From Paguma larvata (Eukaryota; Chordata; Mammalia; Carnivora; Viverridae): 64,000 bases of DNA. Shown one piece after another: positions 11,673-23,749 of this stretch. Positions within the stretch are counted from its first letter, which is position 1; each line of letters begins with the position of its first letter. The stretch lies in contig CM057835.1 in the NCBI GenBank assembly GCA_030068075.1, positions 42,886,215 through 42,950,214 of the forward strand, read 5' to 3'. The position numbers and the translations under genes were made by a program. The notes under the pieces were generated by a model. That model had not been told where the DNA came from, ran no database searches, and worked only from the letters and a program-made list of their open reading frames with translations.

Positions 11673-13044
11673 GTTGTGGTGTCATATCAACACTCTCGAT
11701 ATTAAAGTCCCCTTTCAATTCCTTAAGGTAGAGTCTGTGACACTTGAGGGGCAGGTTACTTTCTTTTGCTCTGCCTGTGATTAAATCAGTGGAGGGACTC
11801 CCTTTGGGGATTTATAATAGCTTGGTTTCTGAGACCTAGTGACGTGCACATTTAAAATTTATCTTCAACAAGAACTAAATGCTTCCACATATTATAACTG
11901 TCTGCAAACTTAAAACATTTATTCCAGTCCCACCACGTGGGTCAATTCTTGGAGCTTAGAAGTCCCAGCGGTATATGAATGGAAAGACACCACTGATCTC
12001 TTGATAAAAATTCCCAAAGTAGGGCCCAAGGAGACCTGCCCAGAGTGAATGGTAGGTGGACTAAGATGGGACATCCATCTCCACTTATAGGCTGAGTCGT
12101 CTGGTTTTTTATAGCTTAAAAATCTTAGAAATACTCAGATTATCTCAAAAAGTGACCTTGAGTTTCAAGATTTTCTGAATGCATATAAGAAAAATGTTTC
12201 CCACCTTGGCAATTTCCCTTAACTTGGCATTGAGCTTCAGTGCTTATAAAATCAATGAAGAGTATCTCACAGAACAGAAAGCAAATGATGCAAAGTATTT
12301 ACGCAATTTAGAAGGATCAAGAAAATGCAAGGAGGATTGAAAACAAGTAGAGAAGTAACTTTGAATGATATTTTTATAATTAAAATCTAGTAGGCCCTTT
12401 TTTCATAATTCATATACTAAATATTTGGCTTAAACTGTGAGGATAAATGGAAAATAAGGAACATAGGAATATAAATATTGCCAAACCAATAGAAAAGCTA
12501 TATAGTGAAATATTTGCTATTTCTGTTAATATGTAAATGAAAGTGTGGTCACTAAATTAGTTCTCATGTAGGATTATCATTAGTGAATTTTTGTTTATTC
12601 TACCTGACCTACTAAGTTAGAGACTTTAATGAGCTGAGCTGCAGAGACCATGGATATAATATAAACTCAACCTTTCCTCTTTATCAGTGTCTCTTCCTTT
12701 TTGACTGTCTTCAACCAAGTTGCCTTAGTGAATTCTGCAATTTTTAGATGATGGTTGGGAATTAGTACTTAGTAGTTAAAAAGAATATGTATTTCCTCTC
12801 ATTTTTGTCTCGCTCTTCTAGGTAAATCACATTAATGTAGTCTGGATGTTACACTTGGATGGAACAACTAAGATGTGGTTTTCATTGGTGGTTTCCAACT
12901 GAGTCTTGTCTTCTCCTGCTCTAAGCTGAGCTGTGCAGATTCAGAGCCCCTCTCATCCCTCAATTGTGCAGGCCTTTTGAGGTTTGTTAGTAACAAATAA
13001 GGGCCAGACTGGCATTGCTTGGACTTCCTCAGTCTTCTCCTTTC
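11673..13044. other. Unique sequence, nothing recognised
   Basis: AT-rich unique DNA with no identified repeat or exon. The 61-codon antisense frame at 12868-13053 is not recognised. Confidence 0.45.
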
Positions 13045-13084
13045 TGCATTCATTCATTCATTCATTCATTCATTCATTCATTCA
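13045..13084. repeat. (CATT)n microsatellite
   Basis: About ten uninterrupted copies of the tetranucleotide CATT. It directly precedes L2-like sequence and probably grew from the 'ttcattcattca' tail that L2 carries in this orientation. The long pure run suggests length polymorphism between individuals. Confidence 0.95.
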
Positions 13085-13380
13085 GTAAACAGTAATTAAG
13101 TGCCAAATATATATATTCAGTGCTGGTGATGCAGAGATGAATAAAATATGGAGACATAATAGCACTGTTACTGTTGTGAGTTCAGCATTTTGGAAATGAT
13201 GGGAAAAGGTCTGAGAGGCAACCTCACCAGTCCTTAGAGAGGAAGGAGTCTTAGAAAAGTCTAGGGGAGAAGGGAGTAAACTGAGTTTCCCAGAATGCAT
13301 AGGGATTAGTCTTTGGAGAAGTGAACAAGAGCATTCCAGGCCTTGGGGAGTGATGGGAACAAGACTCAGGTATGAAACCC
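13085..13380 (-). repeat. L2, antisense (diverged)
   Basis: Following the CATT run, 'cagtaattaagtgccaaata ... cagtgctggtgatgcagaga' matches the antisense L2 pattern 'tattgagtgcctac...ggcactggggatacag'. Further right, 'agcattccaggccttgggga' resembles the internal L2 region. Continuation past 13380 is uncertain. Confidence 0.6.
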
Positions 13381-14790
13381 TGTGTCTGAAGAATACTCTC
13401 TCAATATTTACACAAGGAGGAGAGTAGAGATAAAGGAGACGAGGATGGAGGGGATATTGTTACGCTTAATTATCTGACCTGAACTATGAAGACAACAGGG
13501 AACCATCCAAGGTGACAGATAAGAATGATATGGGAGGTGTGGGATTCCTTCAATTGAAAGAGTGAAAGGGATTGATAGCAAAATTGAAATGGGGATAAAA
13601 ATAAATGAGGAGCTAATATTTCCTGGTTGGACTGGAGTATCCAGGTGGTGTCTGATATATTGCAGGGAAGGTATTTGGGAGGAAAGATGAATTCCTTTTA
13701 GGGATGTTTTGAGTTTCAGGTACAAGTGGTAACTCTCCGTCACCTAGGTGACCTCAGCATGTGGGTACCATAGACCCAAGTGCATCTGGACAACCAGATT
13801 TTACTGTATGGATTGTAATTATAGCTTCAGAGTAGTAACACAGGAACTCAACCCTTGATCAGATAGCGGGAAGTAAAATTTATCAAAGCATCTCTTCTCC
13901 TTAATATGTACAGTAATTCCTGTGTTCTGAGTTACTAGTGTCTAGGTTTAAATATGGGTAGAAGGGAGGAGAAGTCTCTTAACTACACCTGGCCTGTTGA
14001 GATGTAAACTGTAACTCAGGGGATGCCCTTAAGCCTGGACCTACAGCCAATAGGACTGCCCTTGAGATGTATTACTTAGGAAGGGCCTACCTACTCCCAG
14101 CAAGGAGGTAGTGACACATGTGACGAAAACTAGATCTGAAGTGAAGGGAGGGGGAGTTTTCTATTTGTTGTTACTGCCCTTCACACGAGGACTACTTTCT
14201 GGTGCTGTGGTTAGTCAGGAAAACCCCTGACAGAAGTTGGGCTACCCTCCCTTAGCAATTTATGGCTCTGTAATATGTCCTCCTCCTAACTGTTGTGAAG
14301 AGGACTCTCTGATGAGTGGGACATTGTCTGTGTTTGAAGTAGGTCTTTCACCAGTGAAGGTGTTCTGTGATGGTGAGGACCCGTGACCTAGGGTGAGAGA
14401 ACATGTATCCATGGGTTGAGGTTTAGGTCTGAAGTGCTGTGAGCAAATAACCTCTTCCCAAGTCTTCTTTTCAATGACCCACAGGTGCTAGAGCAACTCC
14501 ATGCCCCCATGCTATATATAGATTCTTCTAGGGATGCTAACCTCCTCCAGTAGATGCTCAGTCAACAGTAGCTCATGACAGGCCAGAGCTGTTAAGGTGA
14601 TAGCATATTTCAATTGCTCTTATAGTCCCCTTCTTGAAAGTACAGTCTGACTCCCCTCCCTCCTTTCCCCTCTCTCCCTGCCTAGGAATGCTCAGCTGGT
14701 AGAAGTTTTAGGAAGCAGAACATCATCTACATTATCTTTTCTGATAGCTCAAGGCAGAAGCCAGTTCAATGCTTACCTATTCTTCCACCC
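13381..14790. other. Unique sequence, nothing recognised
   Basis: No confident repeat or exon. The antisense 111-codon frame at 13408-13743 is unlike any protein I know; the start of the region may still be decayed L2. Confidence 0.4.
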
Positions 14791-15146
14791 CGTTATGGAT
14801 GTGCCCCCCACCACATGCACCAAATTCACGTGAAATCCTCACCCGCCGTGTGATGGTATTTGGAGACAGAGCCTCTGGGAGGTAATCTGGAATAGATTAG
14901 GTCATGAGCGTGGTACCCTCATGATAGGGTTAATGTCCTTATAAAAAGATGAGACATGGGACCTCATCCTGCTCTCTGCCGTGTGAGGATTCAAGAAGGT
15001 GGCCATCTGCAAACCAGGAATTTCAGTGGCCACTGGGCCCGATAGCACCCTGACCTTGGATTCCCAGCCTCCAGAACTGTGAGAAATTGTGTGCTGTGCA
15101 AACCACTCAGTGTGTGATATTTGTTATAGAAGCCTGACCTAAGACA
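14791..15146 (+). mobile_element. MaLR LTR (MLT1-type), solo
   Basis: A near-complete LTR of the ancient non-autonomous ERVL-MaLR group. It begins 'cgttatggatgtgcccccc', includes 'gtgatggtatttggagacag', 'aggtcatgagcgtggtaccc', 'gttaatgtccttataaaaag', 'ctctgccgtgtgaggattca', 'cccagcctccagaactgtga' and ends 'gttatagaagcctgacctaagaca'-like. No internal retroviral sequence is attached, so it is a solo LTR. No convincing 5-bp TSD survives. Confidence 0.88.
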
Positions 15147-17554
15147 CACCAATGGAAATGTTATTTCGGAAGAATTGTAACTTCTTCACACAGACCCTTG
15201 ACCCTGGGCCACCCAGCACACTTTTCCCATTTTTAGTGTTGCAGGGACTGTCAGGGGGCTTAGTCATCTTCCCACTAGAAAAATCTCTGTGCTGCTTTTG
15301 CAAATGAACCAACCCATCCTTTGAGCACTGCACATTAAAGTGGACGGGAGATTGTTAAACTGCACACATACATATAAAATTCTCCCAAAAGGTGCCGTTT
15401 TACACATCCCCCGGGGTAAGCAGTGCTGCTTGCCCTTCATTTATAGAACTACGTGCGGCACTCTGGGCATCATTCCTGCAGTAGGGGAAATGTCTCTTGC
15501 ATGACTTCTCATAGGCCTATGAAGGTTTATCTGACAAGGCACTGACTCACCTAAGTCTGGGACTTAGGAGGAAGAATTGGACAGAATATAGAGATCGAGA
15601 GTAAGAGCACCCAGGGTGGGATTGCAGGGTAAGGAGTCCTGAAGTGACTGATATTTAGAGAACACCAACAGAAGGGGAGAGGGGGAGGCCAGAGAAGAAC
15701 AGGGTGTGGAAAAAGAGATTGGTCAGAGAGAAGGGAAAGTTGGCAAGGGGCAATTGGGAGAGTTTTGAGGAAGGAGCGGCCAAGGCAAGAGTGTCAAATG
15801 CTCAGGAAATTGAGACAAAGGGCTGAAAGGTGTTTCTTTTTACATCTAGACTCAGAAGGCAACATGGAACCTTGGCAGCGGTCGCAGTAGCTGGGCTGTG
15901 GGTGTGTAATGGGCTGAAGTAAAGGTATATGTGAGAGCACACCTTGTGTACTTCCGGAGTCGTTCCTTGTCCCGGCGAATCTAGGGGTCCACGAAGGACG
16001 GACGGTCAGGCGAAATGAAGTGAGAGCGCCACGAGTGAGATGGAATCTGATGACCAAGCAGGCAGCCCTGGCAATTCTGGCATCTCTGCTTTGCTGGTCT
16101 CAGTGTCTTTATTTTTAAAGGTAGCGAGTGACATTACATCAGTGACCAGGCATTCTTTACAACATACATTGTTGTCACAAGACCTATGTAGTCATCTATA
16201 AGTTTATGGTATAAGGGAGCGTGGGGATGAGAATTACAAAAGGGTTTGCAAAATGTTAACCTCAGGGAGGTGTTCAATATTTGCTGCTGATAAACAGTGC
16301 TTCTGACTTTTGGGTGAGGGTAACCTTGGGGAAGGTTCCTAAGTCTCTTTCCAATCTTTTCCATCAGTTTGTTAATTCTGGGAGAAGCTTTACGGAGATG
16401 TGCCTTGAGGTTTTATGGTGGGGCTGAGGGGAACAATACCTGCAGGGAAAATCTAATTTGGTTCAAGGAGTCTTGGGGCCTACGCCTCAATTTGTGTAAC
16501 CTATCCCCAAGAGGCAACCCAACCTTGAGGTTACTTCTGGCCAGGTTACTGTCTCACAGATTTTATCCATCAAGACCAGGTCCCCTTTTCCATATGCCAT
16601 AAAACTAAAGAGCATTATGTCCCTTAGGCCAACGAAAGCAATTCGAGAAATCCAGGCCTGAAAGGTTATTTAGAAGGAGGTAAAACTAGGTGCCAGTTTG
16701 GCTGGCGGGAGCTTTTGCTTCAACCTTTCCCACGCATGGAGGGGTCTCAACCTGTGAGCCCAAAACGGCTCCCAACAGTGTACGACAAGCATGCTCTGAG
16801 AGAAGGCAAAATGGGCTCTGAGAGGCAGAGCAAATGGGATCGGGATAGAAGATAGAGCAGTCTGGCAGGGGTTTAAGAACTATAGAGACCAAAATTACCC
16901 TTCCAATTTCGGGAAAGCTGAGGAGAAAGTGGTTGTGGGGCATGCCCTCTCCTTCCCTCAGCCCTGCCCTTGCCGTACTCTTCCTGATGTGGCTGAATAC
17001 AGCGCCGGAGGTGAGAAATGCCAGAGGATGGAGTGACTAGAGGAGAGAGGTAATCCCAGGTAACATGGAAGGGATGGACAGGGATGTCTTGAAAATGACT
17101 AAGACTAACAAGTTATGATGTAAGTAACTTAACAGTTTGACACCTTAACTGATTGGATGTTTAAAAAAAATTGGATTAAGGTGACTTACAAGACACACAT
17201 TAAACAAGGACAGTTTTTTGAAAAAAGGAAAATGGGCCCATCTATGTGGTTTTATTCTCAGTCATTTTTTAAGGTTTATGTTGCCAAAACAAGCAGTTAA
17301 CTTAATTGAGTAAACCAGCCAGTCATTTTGGGAGGAAAACCAGGCTTTCCAAAGAGTAACGTGTCAACACGCATACCCCAAACCCCAGCTGTTTGGCTGG
17401 ACTTAACACTTTTTTATTTGTAATCCTGGCATCAAAAGTCCTAGCTCTTGTGGCCTGGAATGGAAATGAAAGAGAGGCTGTTAAAATGTGAATAGTAGTT
17501 GAATGATTGTAGCAAAAAATAATGCTACAATATCTTCTCCTGGTACAGTGTTTC
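15147..17554. other. Unique sequence with a small CpG cluster
   Basis: No repeat family could be named with confidence. About eight CpG dinucleotides occur within 15955-16045 (around 'tccacgaaggacggacggtc'), a density well above the surrounding sequence. Open frames here (15794-16057 minus, 16369-16602 plus, 16686-16943 minus) show no recognisable domain. The segment could be a less common LTR or unique regulatory DNA. Confidence 0.4.
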
Positions 17555-17750
17555 TATAAAGCTTTGTACCTCATTGTATGATTTCTCATAAAATCATAGG
17601 GATAGATGAGAGGCAGGCATGAGCATTATTTACATTTCAGAGAAGGAGAAATGAGAGCCTCAAGAAATTCTATGGAGCAATTCCTGGCAACATATCACGG
17701 GCAGGACCATAAACAAAGCTTGTGCTTTTCGAAATCCCACTCTGGGCCTC
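17555..17750 (-). repeat. MIR, antisense (diverged)
   Basis: 'gagcattatttacatttcag' followed by 'agaaggagaaatgagagcct' and a region resembling the 'acttgcccaaggtcacac' core follow antisense MIR order. Heavily diverged. Confidence 0.6.
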
Positions 17751-18904
17751 ATTTGTTCAACCACGTGATTTTCACGCTGTAATAGCCTTCCTCTGGTGGC
17801 ATGCACCCTGTGGGCTCCCTGTGCTTATTTGTTGAAGATGATAATGATTGTGCTAACGATCATCATCTGGAATGAACAAATGGTAAGTAGCCAAAGGGGG
17901 TCAAAGGAGAGAGAAGCGTTTATGGGATTTTATCGTGAGTCATGATGGCAGAAACGTAAAAGCGATGGAACATCCAAAGGAGGGAAATGTGGGAGAGCAC
18001 GCCCGTCTTCATTTAAGTTTAGCTAAACTTTGAATTTTCAGGACACTGAAATAAAGGGAGTGTTTTTTAAAATTAGTTCTTAACAAAATTAGTTCTTTGC
18101 AAAAGGGAGGACGTGATGACATTTTTGATATAAAGCAACTGATAAAATTCCAAGTGGGGGATACCCGTTACTAATGAGCATCTAGTGTAATAATCAGCAG
18201 ATGCAAAAACTCTTCACCCTGAGGTCATGAGGAAATGAATTGATGAATTCCCAGGCAATTCTTTTCCTATCAGGCCCGTAAGAAAACTCCAGGCAGTACC
18301 AGAATGCCCATGGCAAGCAATTCACGAGGCAGCTGACTAATGCCGGTGTAAATCCTCAGATGTTGGAACGTTGGCCTGAAGATGTCAACAATATTCTTTG
18401 CTACTGTCTCCACAGGATGAGACACAGCAGGGCAGCTCTGGTTCTGGGCTTTTTGTCTGTTACATTTCGTCTTTGTTTTCTACCACAGTTGATATTTTTC
18501 CTTGCCCACTTTGGAAGTAAAACCACTCAGGGATGGAATTGACTTTCTACTTTAAGGGTAGCATAATCTGATCCAAATACAGCACACTGTTGGCTAGAGC
18601 TTTCTATTAAATTCTACTTCCCCATAAATGTTTAATTGGTTGTACAACTTTGGGCAAGTGATGAAGGCGCTGGGTCTAACTTTGCTCGTTTATGAGGTAG
18701 GTTCTTTCCAGGTTTAAAATTATGATTTCTTATTTGTTTCATCTAAGGAGTGAATTACCATACAGATTACTTTTGTGTAAAACGTTATAATTCTATAAAA
18801 TATCTAGGTGGAAATGACCATAGTGACATTGTTGAGATCAAGGGAATTTTAAGGATACTTAAAATATCTTATCCTGGGTGGATAGTTTTGCAAATACGTT
18901 CCAC
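17751..18904. other. Mostly unique sequence
   Basis: No gene recognised. A weak sense MIR-like segment may lie at about 18600-18715 ('caactttgggcaagtgatga'). Confidence 0.4.
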
Positions 18905-19014
18905 TGAGGCACCTGGGTGGCTTAGCTGGTTAAGCATCGACTTTGGCTCAGGTTGTGATCTCACGGTTCATGCGTTTGAGCCCCACAGTGCTGACAGCTC
19001 AGAGCCTGGAGCCT
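18905..19014 (+). mobile_element. Felid CAN-SINE, 3'-truncated
   Basis: The tRNA-derived head is present ('gaggcacctgggtggcttag', 'ttggctcaggttgtgatctc', 'gtttgagcccc') with the start of the body ('gctgacagctcagagcctgg'), but it stops at 'gagcctaaaatcacgg' without the CT-rich segment or 'aaaaataaac' tail. The missing 3' half may reflect internal priming on a short A run or a later deletion. Confidence 0.93.
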
Positions 19015-19655
19015 AAAATCACGGTAGTATTTGGAAACAACACGTTTAAATGAAGGAGAATCCCTTCTCCAATCCTTAAATGGAGGAGGAACCTATTAGT
19101 ACACCATCTGCCCTAGCCACCACTGGACAGCAAAGAGTCACCTGTAATACGCCCAAGAGGAGTTTGTTTTTATCACCTGCAAAAAGACCAAAAAAACTAC
19201 GTAGATGGAAAAACAGTGATTTTATTGAAGTATTGCATATATGCTTTTGACAAACACCTCTTGTTAATGTATTCAGTTTGATGGGTCTCAGTGTGGTTTT
19301 GCTCAGCATATTTCCAGTCATCTTGAAAGCCTTCATATAGGCTCTGAAAATGCTGGCTAGGTTTCTTTAACTTTAGCCTATCAGAATCTTGTTAGGTGAG
19401 AGCTATTTGGTACCCAAGCATTTCTCCACTCTTAGAAATCCCTTTATTGACCAAAAACACTAGGGTGGAAGACAAAAGTGCAAGAACGATCCTTATTTAT
19501 TGGTTTCACAGTATATTACATAGTACTAATCTCCTACCTACCCCATCAGATGCAGAACCACCTATGCAAAATGCTTTATCTCGATAAAATAGTTGAGAGG
19601 GAAATGAGGCATAAACATTTGAGACCAGTGTGAGACACTTCAACTAATTAGTTAC
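19015..19655. other. Unique sequence, nothing recognised
   Basis: No repeat or exon recognised in this interval between two SINEs. Confidence 0.4.
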
Positions 19656-19670
19656 AAAGTAAACACTTTA

Positions 19671-19863
19671 TTTGTGTGCTCTCAAAAGATATATTAAAAA
19701 TAATAGTGAAGGAGCAGAAAAAGCAGAAGAGAGAAAGAATCCCAAGCAGGCCCCCCACCACCAGTGCGGAGCCAAATGCATGGCTCGAACTCAAAAACCA
19801 CGAGAGATCGTGACCTGAGCCAAAGGTTAGATGCTTAACCGACTAAGCCACCCAGGTGCCCCA
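19671..19863 (-). mobile_element. CAN-SINE with exact 15-bp TSD, antisense
   Basis: The head is at the right ('aagccacccaggtgcccc'), with the internal promoter region 'gctcgaactcaaaaacca' in antisense. The direct repeat 'aaagtaaacacttta' occurs at 19656-19670 and again at 19864-19878, fixing both ends. The left part, between the TSD and about 19700, lacks the usual poly-T and GA-rich block and reads as an atypical tail. Confidence 0.93.
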
Positions 19864-19929
19864 AAAGTAAACACTTTACCTGTCAGTTTGAAAGTTGCTA
19901 AGAGTAGCTCTTAAAAGTTCTCATTCCAA

Positions 19930-20048
19930 GGCATCTATGTAGCTGTGTGTGGTGATAGATGCTAACTGGACTTCTTGTGATCATTTTGTAACAAATACAT
20001 AATTCGTGTTCTACACCTGGAACTATTGTATATTAACAGAAAGTTGAA
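19930..20048 (+). mobile_element. Old L1M 3' end fragment
   Basis: 'gtgatagatgctaactggac ... gtgatcattttgtaac ... gttctacacctggaactatt' matches the terminal 3'UTR of L1MA/L1MB elements. Only the last about 120 bases are present. Confidence 0.6.
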
Positions 20049-20794
20049 CCCTTGATTGCTTTATCACCTCTTTGCCATGCCGGTATGGCAAACATACTTC
20101 TTGAATTTGGAAGATCTTTATTAATTCAGCAACTTCTTACACTTCTTTTTGTCTCGGGAGCCTTTTCATTTTCAAATATTTTCAGGACTCTTAAAATTTT
20201 ATTTGTGGGCTCTATGTATCAACAATCGCAGCATTAGGAACTTGCAAGAGCCATTTTTAAAATGCAAGCATGTGTGAATACACATTTCATCGGTCATCAG
20301 CAATGACATCTATCGTGTAGTTTCTAGAAAACTCTGCTGAACACTCGTAAGAATAACACAGACAACAACTGTTTCAGTATTAAAGATTTACCTAATGTAC
20401 CCAAAGAAAGGGACTCTGGGACCCCAATGGGATCTTGAACAATACTTTAAAACTGCTGCATTAATCCATTAGTATGATAGTAATGAAGGTCTGTGGACGG
20501 AGCATTGAAAGAGATACTATAGGCATGTGGGGTAAAGGACGTGATCTCTTGATACTTTTATAGCTTGAAGAGAATACATCTGTAGTCTTCAAAATAAGCT
20601 GTTTTAAGGCAGAGATCCTGTTTTAGTCATAATATAGTCTCAAGGTTCTGTGGACCTATATTGTAAATGCTTATAAATATTTGCATAATGGGCAGTTCCA
20701 AGGCTTACCTGCACTAAATTTCTGTCCTTTATCTCTGAACTTGTGATCAAATACCTTATCTGAAAACATGGACGGTACAACATTTTATTATTTT
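20049..20794. other. Unique sequence, nothing recognised
   Basis: AT-rich DNA with no identified repeat or exon. Confidence 0.4.
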
Positions 20795-20972
20795 CTTAAA
20801 AATTTTTGTTCATGTTTATTTTTGAGAGAGAGAGGGAGACACAGAATCTGAAGCAGGCTCCAGGTTCTGAGCTGTGAGCACAGAGCCTGATGCAGGGCTC
20901 AAACCATGAACCACGAGATCATGATCTGAGCTGAAGTTGGATGCTTAACCAACAGAGCCACCCAGGTGCCCC
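20795..20972 (-). mobile_element. Felid CAN-SINE, antisense
   Basis: Antisense SINE running from the tail ('catgtttatttttgagagag') to the head ('agccacccaggtgcccc'), with 'gctccaggttctgagctgtg' and 'tgatctgagctgaagttgga' in between. Full length with moderate divergence. Confidence 0.95.
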
Positions 20973-21390
20973 ATAATAGTAGAAACCAAGTCAATTGCCA
21001 TGATATTCTCTGAAGAATTTTGAGTGCTAACAATTCATGGTAAAAGAAACGGGTAAATCTCTTGAACTCAGCCGTTTCTGACTTCAAATGCAGCCAGACT
21101 GGAGTCTAAGCTGTGGAACCATGAGAAGTTTCCTGAGTTTATTTCTGCCTTCAAAACAAAACAAAACCAGGGGGCAGTGGAAGGAAAGAGGCTACTCTGA
21201 AAGCTAGATTAGATAGCTATGAATAAAGTTTTGAACCTTTAAAAGATGATCCAAATATATAAGCCTTTAAAATTCTCACAGTAATGTAAAATTAATTGCC
21301 TTTACAGAGAGAATACAATAGAGAATAACTCCAAGATACGGAAATAAAACAAGGAGATGGGTCCCCATTCCTTGATGAATTTAAGAAACT

Positions 21391-21567
21391 GGGGGGGGGG
21401 CAGGGAGGGTACCTGGCTCAATTGGTTAAGCTTGAATTCAGCTTGGGTCATGATTTGTGGGTTCAGGCCCCATGTCCAACCCTCCTGACAGCATGGAGCG
21501 TGCTTGAGGTTCTCTCTCACTGTCTGCTTGTGCACACCTACAGTCTTTCTAAATAAAACATTAAAAA
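21391..21567 (+). mobile_element. CAN-SINE, diverged, with G tract at its head
   Basis: A degenerate sense SINE: 'tacctggctcaattggttaa', 'gcttgggtcatgatttgtgg', 'gttcaggccccatg', 'ctgacagcatggagcgtgct', then the CT-rich body and 'aaataaaacattaaaaaa'. The 10-base G run at about 21391-21400 sits where the normal 'ggggcgcc' head begins. A short direct repeat 'tttaaga' flanks it. Confidence 0.88.
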
Positions 21568-22061
21568 AGGGGTTTAAGATTGTAGACAAATCATCAGCAG
21601 GGACTGTTGACAATGACAGGAGACAGAGGGGTGACAGAGATAGGAAACCCGGCCTCAGGAGGAAGGTCCCCCTTCACCCCAGCAGGGCAGAGGTGAAATG
21701 ATTTTGAAGAAGCAACGTGAAGGTGGAAGAGATTCCAGTACCATTTTATAGTGTATGGTTCATAATCTATAATGGAATGAGAAGCCTGCTTTTAAGTTTC
21801 GTGGCTCCTTGGTAACTCCTGTAGTTACTCTAGAAAATTTAGGGGTAATTACATGTAAATTTATAACTGCTTCTGAAACTAGAAAAAAGTGAGCAGTAAC
21901 TAGAATCCTACTGCTTTTAAGTGAAAGATAAAAACACAGGCAGTTACTTGAATTAGAAATACTCCCCAATTTTTTGTCATGAAAATTTTTTCCTTCCAGG
22001 ATCTGTTACATGTTCAAATGTCAAAATTTTTGTTTTCAAACTGGTTTATTGACATAATTCA
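21568..22061. other. Unique sequence, nothing recognised
   Basis: No repeat or exon recognised. Frames at 21504-21701 and 21760-21969 are unremarkable. Confidence 0.4.
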
Positions 22062-22074
22062 CATCAAGATACAT

Positions 22075-22245
22075 TTAAAAAAATTTTAACATTTATTTTT
22101 GAGAGAGTGTGAGCGGAGAAGGAGACAATTTGAAGCAGATTCCAGGCTCTTGAGCCACCAGCACAGAGCTGGACGCGGGGCTCGAACTCACAAACTGAGA
22201 TCATGACCTAAGTCGGACACTTGACTGAGCCACGCGGGGGCCCCT
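22075..22245 (-). mobile_element. Felid CAN-SINE, antisense, with TSD
   Basis: Antisense SINE: tail 'aacatttatttttgagagag' on the left, head 'gccacgcgggggcccc' on the right, internal 'ggggctcgaactcacaaact'. The TSD 'catcaagatacat' at 22062-22074 matches 'catcaagatatat' at 22246-22258 with one mismatch. Confidence 0.96.
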
Positions 22246-22258
22246 CATCAAGATATAT

Positions 22259-23072
22259 CAATGTGATGAAGAAAATAAGGCTACCATACAAGACTTCACT
22301 TTTTTAAAAAAACCATTTCTATGTATGCCTATGTAAGAATTGGTTTTAGAAATACTTTGTGTATATATTTTCCCCTTCATTTTCAAGTAAAGTGTATCTC
22401 CAGTAAAGATCTCTAATTGTTATCCCAGTTAACTTAAAGCTAACTTTGGCATGGATGTAGATGCAGTGTTAAAACAAGGAAAAAGCGTGCTCAGAAATAA
22501 TTCAGGACCAATGTCAAAAACCCACCTGTCTAGACCATCTTTTACATTGATGGCTACTGCAGAAAAATGAGATATTGAATGTAACTGTTCATCCTGGTTA
22601 AAGATTTTAGGCATGCATATTGCCTTTCCTCAAGAGCTGAACACTTGGATACTTCTCAAAACTCAGAACTGCTTGTGAATTTTTGTCCCCTCAAATTCAC
22701 TTTTTTTGTTGATACTGAATCTTTCACCAGTTTAACATCTTAATCAGACAGTAGGCTCTGTGTTCATTATGTAGCATAGAAATGGAGCAGGGAACAGTAT
22801 AGTATTTAATGAAAGAATACAATCCTATGCACCAAAATATCCAAAATCAGGATACTTAATGAAGTATTAGGTGAAAAACCTGTCCACATATGCCTACAGA
22901 TATTCATATCTTCTGATGGTGATATCACATTGATTCACTAGTAGTGGTGTGGGAAGGTAGCATACATACTTAAGGCAGGAACATTTATTAGACTTGTGTC
23001 ATTAATCAGTACTAGGTTACCAAATCTAAGGTTTTAGCCACTGCTTGCTAGCAGGTAAAAATTAATCATGGC
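22259..23072. other. Unique sequence, nothing recognised
   Basis: No repeat family or exon recognised. Confidence 0.4.
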
Positions 23073-23073
23073 T

Positions 23074-23298
23074 GGGGCGCCTGGGTGGCTCAGTTGGTTA
23101 AGCGATCGATTTCGGCTTAGGACATGATCTTGCGGTTTATGGGTTCGAGCCCCACATCTGGCTCTGTGCTGACAGTTCAGAGCCTGGAGCCGATTTCGAA
23201 TTCTCTGACTCCGGCTCTCTCTGCTCCTTTCCTGCTCGTGTTCGTTTTTGCTCACACGTGAGTGTGCTCTCTCTCAAAAATAAACATTAAAAAACTTT
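23074..23298 (+). mobile_element. Felid CAN-SINE, full length
   Basis: A textbook sense copy: head 'ggcgcctgggtggctcagtt', A-box-like 'tggctcagttggtta', B-box-like 'gggttcgagcccc', body 'gctctgtgctgacagttcag', CT-rich stretch and tail 'tctcaaaaataaacattaaa'. The head derives from a tRNA, so the A and B boxes are a relic RNA polymerase III promoter; it is not a functional tRNA gene. Confidence 0.97.
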
Positions 23299-23749
23299 TA
23301 AAGTCACTCATAACTTAGAATGCTGTGACAAATATGAACATTTCACCCGTGGATTTGAATTCAAAAAATTCATTGAAAACTATAGTTCCACAAAAACAAA
23401 AAAATAGAAAATCTTAGTAGTCCTATATCTAAAAAATAGGATTCATTATTTAAAACTTTCCCATAACAAAAATCTCTAGGTTCTGAGGATATAAGCAGTT
23501 ATTCTTTCCACGTATTGAAGGAATAAAAATAAACTTATATCATCCAGAGAAAAGAGGATATAGTTCCAATTTGCTTTGTGAAGTTAGCATAACTGATACA
23601 AAAATTATGTGGCAATTTTTCTTATGAACAGATATAAAAATTAAAATATTAGGAAAATGATACATAAATATATTCAATACATAAAAATATGTAATTATAA
23701 TTTGAAGTATGTTCAAATATATGAAATATAATTTGATAAATTGCTGTAA

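Noticed and set aside
23074..23160. tRNA-like sequence with A and B boxes
   Set aside because: This is the tRNA-derived head of a CAN-SINE, followed directly by the SINE body and tail. It lacks a foldable acceptor stem, and the same head recurs about twenty times in the window.
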